DNA of 64,000 bases, taken from positions 3,410,001 through 3,474,000 of the forward strand of contig NZ_JAUSVA010000002.1 of NCBI RefSeq assembly GCF_030813695.1. The letters run 5' to 3'. Origin of the DNA: Kitasatospora herbaricolor (GTDB lineage: Bacteria > Actinomycetota > Actinomycetes > Streptomycetales > Streptomycetaceae). Within the stretch, counting starts at the first letter, position 1. Every line of letters begins with the position of its first letter. Shown piece by piece: positions 58,805 through 64,000 of the stretch. Both the position numbers and the translations under genes were made by a program. The notes below the pieces were generated by a model that worked only from the letters and a program-made list of their open reading frames with translations, ran no database searches and was not told where the DNA came from.

Positions 58805-58924
58805 TCAGCGGGAGCCGGCGGACGTACCGGGACAGATCGCGCTGGCGAGCCGGCACAGGTCGACGTGCAGGCGCGCCACGAGGCGGGTGCCCGGTGCCTG
58901 AGTGCTCACATCGACGGAACGCAT
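58805..58924 (-). CDS. Leader peptide, cysteine-attenuator type (cysO-cysM)
   Basis: 39-codon ORF from ATG 58924 (or GTG 58909), ending TGA 58805. It encodes TRLVARLHVDLCRLASAICP, clearly related to the peptide at 50150, and carries cysteines at positions 24 and 31. A -10 element TATACG (58933-58938) ends about 8 nt before the ATG, so the transcript may be leaderless. The 98 nt to cysO are C-rich. Attenuation of cysO-cysM by charged tRNA-Cys is likely. Confidence 0.75.
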   Translation of the reverse strand: MRSVDVSTQAPGTRLVARLHVDLCRLASAICPGTSAGSR

Positions 58925-59041
58925 GGGCTCATCGTATAGATTCCCGGGCCCGCTCCGACATTCCCGTCTCGCGATCCGGATGTTTCCGTATCTCCTGATG
59001 AGATTCGGGTGAACGGCGGGGGTGCGGCCCGGGCACGTGAA

Positions 59042-59075
59042 GGCCCGCCGGGCGCTGGTGGGCGCCCGGCGGGCC
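59042..59075 (-). terminator. Terminator of mec+
   Basis: GGCCCGCCGGGCGC and GCGCCCGGCGGGCC are perfect 14-bp arms around a 6-nt loop, 20 bp after the mec+ stop. It separates mec+ transcription from the leader-cysO-cysM unit. Confidence 0.75.
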
Positions 59076-59094
59076 GGAATCCAGGTGGGTGCGG

Positions 59095-59526
59095 TCAGGG
59101 CTGGTGAGCCTCGACGACCTGGACGTCTTCCTCCGTGATCTCCCCGTCCACGATCCGGTACGAGCGGAACTGGAACGGGTCGTCGGGCCCGGTTCCCTCG
59201 GCGGTGGAGACGAGCACGTAGTGCGCGTGCGGCTCGGAGGCGAGCGAGACGTCGGTGCGCGAGGGGTAGGCCTCGGTGGCGGTGTGCGAGTGGTAGACCA
59301 CCACCGGCTCCTCGTCCCGGTCGTCCATGTCGCGGTAGAGCTTGAGGAGGTCGCCGGAGTCGAACTCGTAGAACGTCGGCGAGCGCGCCGCGTTGAGCAT
59401 CGGGATGAACCGCTCGGGCCGGCCGGTGCCGGCCGGTCCGGCGATGACGCCGCAGGCCTCGTCCGGGTGGTCGGCCCGGGCGTGGGCGACGATCGCGTCG
59501 TGCAGTTCGCGGGTGATGGTCAGCAT
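59095..59526 (-). CDS. mec: Mec+ JAMM metalloprotease (CysO-Cys hydrolase)
   Basis: 143 aa from ATG. The JAMM motif is exact: E23, H79-S-H81-x7-S89-x2-D92 (YHSHTATEAYPSRTD). Its M. tuberculosis homologue releases cysteine from the CysO-cysteine adduct and is encoded with cysO and cysM, as here. A C-terminal extension (EEDVQVVEAHQP) is short. It lies directly upstream of the cys unit but has its own terminator. Confidence 0.9.
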   Translation of the reverse strand: MLTITRELHDAIVAHARADHPDEACGVIAGPAGTGRPERFIPMLNAARSPTFYEFDSGDLLKLYRDMDDRDEEPVVVYHSHTATEAYPSRTDVSLASEPHAHYVLVSTAEGTGPDDPFQFRSYRIVDGEITEEDVQVVEAHQP

Positions 59527-59561
59527 GCGGTCAGGATAGCCAGCGCGCCCCGGGCCCGGAC

Positions 59562-61004
59562 TCAGCGTCCGCCGCCGGCGTGCAGGTGGTCGTGCGGCAC
59601 CCCGTGGACCGCCTCCGGCCTGCGGCGCTTGAGCACCTGGTAGCCGATCACCAGGAAGGCGGCCCAGGCGGGGAAGACGTACAGCGAGATCCGGCTGTCC
59701 TCGTCGAAGGCGATCAGGACGACCACCAGGACCAGGAAGGCCAGCGCGGCCCAGCTGGACCAGACGCCGGTCGGCGCCTTGAAGCCGGGCTCCGGCAGGT
59801 GGCGCTTCTGCCAGGCGGTTCGGTAGCGGATCTGGCAGATCAGGATCATCGCCCAGGTCCACAGCCCGCAGACGGTGGCGACCGAGGTGATGTACTCGAA
59901 CGCCTTGGCGGGGACCTGGTAGTTGAGCACCACGCCCAGGCCCATCAGGAGGGTGGAGGCGGTGATCGCCGCCGCCGGGGTGCGCCGCCCGTTCAGCGTG
60001 CCCATCCGGCGGGGCGCCTGGCCGCGCAGGGCGAGGTCGCGCAGCATCCGGCCGGTGGAGTACATCCCGGAGTTGCAGGAGGAGAGCGCCGCGGTGAGCA
60101 CCACGAAGTTGATGATGCCGGCCGCCGCCGGGATGCCGATCTTGCCGAAGGCGGCGACGAACGGGCTGACGCCGGGCTGGAACTCGGTCCACGGCACCAC
60201 GCACAGGATGACCGTCAGGGCCCCGATGTAGAACAGGCCGATCCGCCAGGGCAGGGTGTTGATGGCGCGCGGCAGGGTCTTCTGCGGGTCCTCGCTCTCG
60301 CCCGCCGTGACGCCGACCAGCTCGACGCCCAGGTAGGCGAACATGACGATCTGAAGGGTCATCACGGTGGCGCCGATCCCCTTGGGGAAGAAGCCGCCGT
60401 CCTGCCACAGGTTGGTGATCGACGCGGTGTCACCCGCGTCGCTGAAGCCCAGTGTGAGGACACCGATGCCGATCAGGATCATGCCGATGATGGCCGTCAC
60501 CTTGACCATCGAGAACCAGAACTCGATCTCGCCGAACAGCTTCACCGAGATCAGGTTGGCCGCGTAGAGCAGCAGCAGGAAGACCAGCGCGCTGCACCAC
60601 TGCGGGATCCCCGGCTCCCAGAACCGCACGTAGACGGCGGCGGCGGTGGTCTCGGCCATGCCGGTGACGACCCAGAACAGCCAGTAGGTCCAGCCGGTGA
60701 CGTAGCCCGCGAACGGGCCGAGGAACTCCCGGGCGTACTCGGCGAAACTGCCCGACACCGGGCGGTAGGTGAGCAGTTCGCCGAGCGCGCGCATGATCAC
60801 GAAGATCACCACGCCCGCGACCGCGTACGACAGGATCAGGCTGGGCCCCGCCTTGGAGATCGCGGTGCCGGCGCCCAGGAAGAGGCCGGTGCCGATCGCC
60901 CCGCCGATCGCGATCATCTGGATCTGCCGGCTGCCCAGGCCGCGGGCGTAGCCCTCTTCGTCCGGTCGGGGGTCCGACACCTCGTCGTAGATCTGCTCGG
61001 CCAT
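59562..61004 (-). CDS. APC-family amino acid permease
   Basis: 480 aa from ATG. Twelve hydrophobic helices; the first carries IQMIAIGGAIGTGLFLGAGT, typical of the AAT/APC family (AnsP, GabP, RocE relatives), and SFAEYAREFLGPFAGYVTGW. Ligand specificity cannot be read from the sequence. The C-terminus has HGVPHDHLHAGGGR, histidine-rich. Two TGAGC direct repeats upstream may be an operator. Confidence 0.88.
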   Translation of the reverse strand: MAEQIYDEVSDPRPDEEGYARGLGSRQIQMIAIGGAIGTGLFLGAGTAISKAGPSLILSYAVAGVVIFVIMRALGELLTYRPVSGSFAEYAREFLGPFAGYVTGWTYWLFWVVTGMAETTAAAVYVRFWEPGIPQWCSALVFLLLLYAANLISVKLFGEIEFWFSMVKVTAIIGMILIGIGVLTLGFSDAGDTASITNLWQDGGFFPKGIGATVMTLQIVMFAYLGVELVGVTAGESEDPQKTLPRAINTLPWRIGLFYIGALTVILCVVPWTEFQPGVSPFVAAFGKIGIPAAAGIINFVVLTAALSSCNSGMYSTGRMLRDLALRGQAPRRMGTLNGRRTPAAAITASTLLMGLGVVLNYQVPAKAFEYITSVATVCGLWTWAMILICQIRYRTAWQKRHLPEPGFKAPTGVWSSWAALAFLVLVVVLIAFDEDSRISLYVFPAWAAFLVIGYQVLKRRRPEAVHGVPHDHLHAGGGR

Positions 61005-61072
61005 GGTGCACCGTCCTGCTCTCGTGGGGTGGAGCAGTCGTACCACGCGATGCCCGGATACCGGTGCGCATC

Positions 61073-61089
61073 TGAGCGATATTTGAGCA
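61073..61089 (-). promoter_or_regulatory. Direct repeat in the permease promoter region
   Basis: TGAGCG (61073) and TGAGCA (61084) are 11 bp apart, about one helical turn, in an AT-rich window (GATATTTGAGC). Confidence 0.3.
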
Positions 61090-61233
61090 TGTCACGTCAG
61101 CGTTTCGCCTGGTTCGCCCGACAATGCGACGACCCCCTGTCCACGATTCGGACAGAGGGTCGGCAGGTCGCGGACGGGCCGCCGGACGGCCGGACGGGCA
61201 GCCGGACGGCATCCGGCGCCGCCGGACGGCGGG

Positions 61234-61809
61234 TCAGTCGGCCATCGCCTCCAGCAGCGACTCCTGCATGCCACCGAGCCAGAGGTACGCCATCACCAGC
61301 GGCTTGCGCTCGTCGCTGTCGGGCAGCCGGTAGAGGCCCTGCTCGTCCTCCTCGGTGATCTCCAGCCGGGCCGCCAGGGTGAGCCGCAGGTCGTTCAGCG
61401 CGCCCAGCCAGTGCAGGCAGTCCGGCGCCGCCAGCTTCAGCACGCCGCCCTCGCCGCCGAGCCCGTCCAGGGCCCGCACCACGTGCAGCGCGTTGTCGCG
61501 CTTGCGGGCCCGCAGGTCGAGTTCGGTGTAGCGGCGGAACTCCGCGGCCGCCTCCCGGGTGCCGGCGTCGGCGGGCGCCCCGGGCTCGCCGTACGCGTCG
61601 GGGAAGAGCCGGGCGAGCGCCGGGTCGCTGGGGGCCTCGCTCGGGCCCTCGGCGAACAGGGCCGCCAGCGGGTCGTCACTGCCCTCCCCCGGCCCCGGCC
61701 CGACCAGCTCCAGCATCTGCACTTCCAGCGAGCGCAGGATGGAGGCCTCCAGCTCGTCCAGCGCGATCGCCGCGCCACCGCCGCCGGCACTCTCGAACAA
61801 CCCAGCCAT
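61234..61809 (-). CDS. DUF2017 family protein
   Basis: 191 aa from ATG. DELEASILRSLEVQMLELV, DPALARLFPDAY, RRYTELDLRARKRDNALHVV and ERKPLVMAYLWLGGMQESLL are characteristic. DUF2017 genes occur next to clpS in actinobacteria, as here (clpS is 85 bp upstream on the same strand). Function unknown. An aspartate/glutamate-rich N-terminal linker is disordered. Confidence 0.85.
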   Translation of the reverse strand: MAGLFESAGGGGAAIALDELEASILRSLEVQMLELVGPGPGEGSDDPLAALFAEGPSEAPSDPALARLFPDAYGEPGAPADAGTREAAAEFRRYTELDLRARKRDNALHVVRALDGLGGEGGVLKLAAPDCLHWLGALNDLRLTLAARLEITEEDEQGLYRLPDSDERKPLVMAYLWLGGMQESLLEAMAD

Positions 61810-61894
61810 CTGTATCGGTCAGCCCGTCTCGTCGTCTGCTCGGTAGCACCGGTGCGCCCGCGTCCGGCCCGCTCACGCGGGCCGCGCCGGGTCG

Positions 61895-62188
61895 TCAGTC
61901 GTGCTGAAGGGTGGCCCACAGGCCGTAGCCGTGCATCGCCTGGACGTCGCGCTCCATCTCCTCGCGGGACCCGCTGGAGACCACCGACCGGCCCTTGGTG
62001 TGCACCTCCATCATGAGCTTCCTGGCCTTGTCCTTCGGGTAGCCGAAGTAGGCCTGGAAGACGTACTGGACGTAGCTCATCAGGTTGACCGGGTCGTTGT
62101 GGACGATCGTCACCCACGGTGTGTCCGGCTCCACCACCGGCAGGCCTTCGACCTCCGGGCGCTCGATCTCGACGGGCGCGACACTCAC
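61895..62188 (-). CDS. clpS: ATP-dependent Clp protease adaptor ClpS
   Basis: 97 aa, GTG start with GGAGAGC upstream. Core: [60 protein letters not shown]. The N-degron pocket residues (D in HNDPVN, H in VHTKG) are present. It delivers N-end-rule substrates to ClpC/ClpA with ClpP. It leads into DUF2017 and is divergent from NaPRTase. Confidence 0.95.
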   Translation of the reverse strand: MSVAPVEIERPEVEGLPVVEPDTPWVTIVHNDPVNLMSYVQYVFQAYFGYPKDKARKLMMEVHTKGRSVVSSGSREEMERDVQAMHGYGLWATLQHD

Positions 62189-62500
62189 CGCTGGCTCTCC
62201 TCCTCGCACGCTTCCCACATGCTCTTTCGCTCCCCATGCTGCCATCCGGGGGACCCGTGGGCGATTCCGACCCGGGATCGCCGGGAGGAACCGGACAGAC
62301 CCTGCCGGAAGGGGTCGACGCGGCCGGGCGGGACAGGCTCCGCGGCAACGGGGACGGGGCGCCGGACGGGCGGCCGCGGCGGCCGGGAACCGGCGCCGGA
62401 GCGGGCGGCGGGTGACGGGCGCACGAACTTTCGAAGCTCGCCGAAACATCCCGGCAGAGAAATCGTCAAACTGACGCTAAGTGGTAGTAGCATCCTCCCC
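62189..62500. other. Divergent region clpS / NaPRTase
   Basis: 312 bp. The right end contains CGTCA-AAC-TGACG (62464-62476), TAGCAT (62488-62493) and no Shine-Dalgarno sequence before the NaPRTase ATG. The left half is GC-rich and without further features. Confidence 0.5.
62464..62493 (+). promoter_or_regulatory. NaPRTase promoter with short palindrome
   Basis: The inverted repeat CGTCAAACTGACG overlaps the -35 region; -10 TAGCAT ends 7 nt before the ATG, so the message is probably leaderless. NAD-metabolism repressors such as NrtR bind short palindromes; this one was not matched to a known site. Confidence 0.4.
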
Positions 62501-63814
62501 ATGGACGCCACTTCCCGCGCGGCCGGCTCGACCGCGCTGCTCACCGACCGCTACGAGCTCACCATGCTGCAGGCCGCCCTGCGCAGCGGAGCCGCGCACC
62601 GCCGCTCCGTGTTCGAGGTGTTCACCCGCCGCCTCCCCAACGGCCGCCGCTACGGCGTGACGGCCGGCACCGGCCGGGTGCTGGACGCGGTGGAGAACTT
62701 CCGCTTCACCACCCCGCAGCTCGACTGGCTGGCCGACCAGGGCGTGGTCGACGAGGACACCCTGCGCTACCTGGCCGACTACCGCTTCACCGGCGACATC
62801 CACGGCTACCCCGAGGGCGAGGTGTACTTCCCCGGCTCGCCGCTGCTCACCGTCGAGGGCAGCTTCGCCGAGGCGGTGATCCTGGAGACGGTCGTCCTGT
62901 CGATCCTCAACTTCGACTCGGCCGTCGCGGCCGCCGCCTCCCGGATGACCTCGGCCGCCGGCGGGCGCCCCTGCATCGAGATGGGCGCCCGGCGGGCCCA
63001 CGAGAGCGCCGCCGTGGCCGCCGCCCGGGCCGCCTACGTGGCCGGCTTCACCGCCACCTCCGACCTGGAGGCCGGCTTCACCCACGGCATCCCCACCACC
63101 GGGACGGCCGCGCACGCCTTCACCCTGCTGCACGACACCGAGCGGGACGCCTTCACCGCGCAGATCGACTCGATGGGCCGCGGCACCACCCTGCTGGTCG
63201 ACACCTACGACCTGAAGGAGGCCGTCCGCACCGCCGTGGAGGTGGCCGGCCCGGAGCTCGGCGCCGTCCGGATCGACTCCGGCGACCTGACCCTGCTCGC
63301 CCACCGGGTCCGCCGCCAGCTGGACGACCTCGGCGCCCGCAAGACCCGGATCATCGTCACCTCCGACCTGGACGAGTACGCCATCGCCGCGCTCGCCGCC
63401 GCCCCCGTCGACGGGTACGGGGTGGGCACCAGCCTGGTCACCGGCAGCGGCCACCCGACCTGCGCCATGGTCTACAAGCTGGTCGCCAGGGAGAGCGTCC
63501 CCGGCGGGCCGCTGGTGCCGGTCGCCAAGCGCTCGGCCGGCGCCAAGAGCAGCGTCGGCGGCCGCAAGTGGGCCGCCCGGCGGCCCGACGCGGACGGCGT
63601 CGCCGAGGCCGAGGTGATCGGCACCGGTCCCGTCCCCGAGGAGTTGGCCGGCCACCTGCTGCAGGTCCCGCTGGTCCTGAACGGCGAGAGCGTGGGCCGC
63701 GAGCCGCTGGTGGCGGCCCGCGAGCGGCACCTCCGGTCGCTCGCCGCCCTGCCGCTGTCCGCGACCCAGCTGTCGAAGGGCGAGCCGGTCCTGGCGACCG
63801 AGCGGACCGCCTGA
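62501..63814 (+). CDS. pncB: Nicotinate phosphoribosyltransferase
   Basis: 437 aa from ATG. TDRYELTMLQAALRSG at the start, FEVFTRRLPNGRRYGV, EMGARRAHESAAVAAARAAY, TTLLVDTYDLKEAVR, VRIDSGDLTLLAHRVRRQL and GYGVGTSLVTGSGHP are family hallmarks. It makes nicotinate mononucleotide from nicotinate and PRPP in the NAD salvage pathway. A nicotinamidase, the preceding step, may start at the right edge of the window. Confidence 0.95.
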   Translation: MDATSRAAGSTALLTDRYELTMLQAALRSGAAHRRSVFEVFTRRLPNGRRYGVTAGTGRVLDAVENFRFTTPQLDWLADQGVVDEDTLRYLADYRFTGDIHGYPEGEVYFPGSPLLTVEGSFAEAVILETVVLSILNFDSAVAAAASRMTSAAGGRPCIEMGARRAHESAAVAAARAAYVAGFTATSDLEAGFTHGIPTTGTAAHAFTLLHDTERDAFTAQIDSMGRGTTLLVDTYDLKEAVRTAVEVAGPELGAVRIDSGDLTLLAHRVRRQLDDLGARKTRIIVTSDLDEYAIAALAAAPVDGYGVGTSLVTGSGHPTCAMVYKLVARESVPGGPLVPVAKRSAGAKSSVGGRKWAARRPDADGVAEAEVIGTGPVPEELAGHLLQVPLVLNGESVGREPLVAARERHLRSLAALPLSATQLSKGEPVLATERTA

Positions 63815-63846
63815 CCGGGTGCCGGACGGCCGGTCCGGCCCCGGGG

Positions 63847-63878
63847 GCGCCCCGGCCGGGCGGAGCGAGCCGGGGCGC
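63847..63878 (+). terminator. Terminator of pncB
   Basis: GCGCCCCGGC and GCCGGGGCGC are perfect 10-bp arms around a 12-nt loop, 32 nt after the stop. Confidence 0.7.
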
Positions 63879-63984
63879 ACGCGCCCCGCGGCACTTCCGC
63901 CCGCGCACGTCACTCCCTAGAGTTGCCAGCACCCAGCCCCACCACTTACCTGCCCCACCACCTTCACAACCGAGGATGCGACCC

Positions 63985-64000
63985 ATGCACCGGGCACTGA
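63985..64000 (+). CDS. Start of a gene, probably nicotinamidase (partial)
   Basis: Only 16 bases of the gene are in the window, reading Met-His-Arg-Ala-Leu. CGAGG at 63971-63975 and TAGAGT (63918-63923) fit a ribosome-binding site and promoter. Nicotinamidases often begin MxRALI and follow pncB in Streptomyces, so this is a reasonable guess only. Confidence 0.35.

Overview
This is a 64 kb stretch of a very GC-rich actinomycete chromosome, almost certainly Streptomyces or the close relative Kitasatospora. The signs are G/C-ending third codon positions, many GTG and TTG starts, Tat and lipoprotein signals, LAxTG sortase signals, dre-like operators for the GlcNAc regulator DasR, and a PTS/RNase PH/cysteine-synthase/ClpS/NaPRTase gene order that matches the nag region of Streptomyces coelicolor as I remember it. 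It reads as ordinary chromosome: no insertion sequence, phage, CRISPR array, rRNA operon or biosynthetic cluster was seen.

Layout. 1-5.4 kb: the tail of an oligopeptide ABC ATPase, then a tightly coupled five-gene operon (heme-b membrane subunit with a tetra-cysteine tail, molybdopterin oxidoreductase, four-cluster ferredoxin, Tat-Rieske protein, small membrane protein) that looks like an uncharacterised membrane redox complex. 5.5-6.6 kb: two identical tRNA-Lys genes in a 123-bp direct repeat flanking a GPP34 gene. 6.7-19 kb: class A PBP, EamA exporter, signal peptidase, chorismate mutase, OsmC, a PAS-GGDEF-EAL c-di-GMP protein, an LLM oxidoreductase, DedA and a Tat-lipoprotein deacetylase. 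19-34 kb: GH6 glucanase, uracil-DNA glycosylase, LtrA, HAD phosphatase, a sortase-anchored LPMO, a Gfo/Idh enzyme, a Phd/PIN toxin-antitoxin pair with a clear operator, YidC with a small partner, an ADA-family deaminase, DUF445 and an ABC-2 exporter operon. 34-43 kb: a second class A PBP, AlkZ-like protein, GroES-like protein, DUF3618, Bcp, a lipoprotein and a large GH18 chitinase. 43-50 kb: HNH-type pseudogene, tRNA-Leu, rdgB, rph and the GlcNAc PTS genes nagF, nagE1 and nagE2. 50-64 kb: a sulfur-type operon of two FMN monooxygenases behind a short leader peptide, a LuxR regulator, a class IV aminotransferase, MBL hydrolase, PemK-like protein, mec+/cysO/cysM cysteine synthesis with a second leader peptide, an amino-acid permease, DUF2017, clpS, NaPRTase and the first codons of a further gene.

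Two regulatory themes link distant genes. (1) Chitin/GlcNAc: dre-like sites lie in the chitinase promoter, in the nagF/nagE1 divergent promoter and, as a head-to-head pair, before nagE2, so chitin degradation and GlcNAc uptake should respond together; the LPMO is a plausible accessory although no dre was seen before it. (2) Cysteine/sulfur: two unannotated mini-ORFs encode similar peptides of the form LVxRxH(I/V)D...R..SA.C, one before the FMN monooxygenase pair and one before cysO-cysM, each followed by a C-rich leader, which suggests cysteine-responsive attenuation. All identifications come from reading the sequence; no database search was run.
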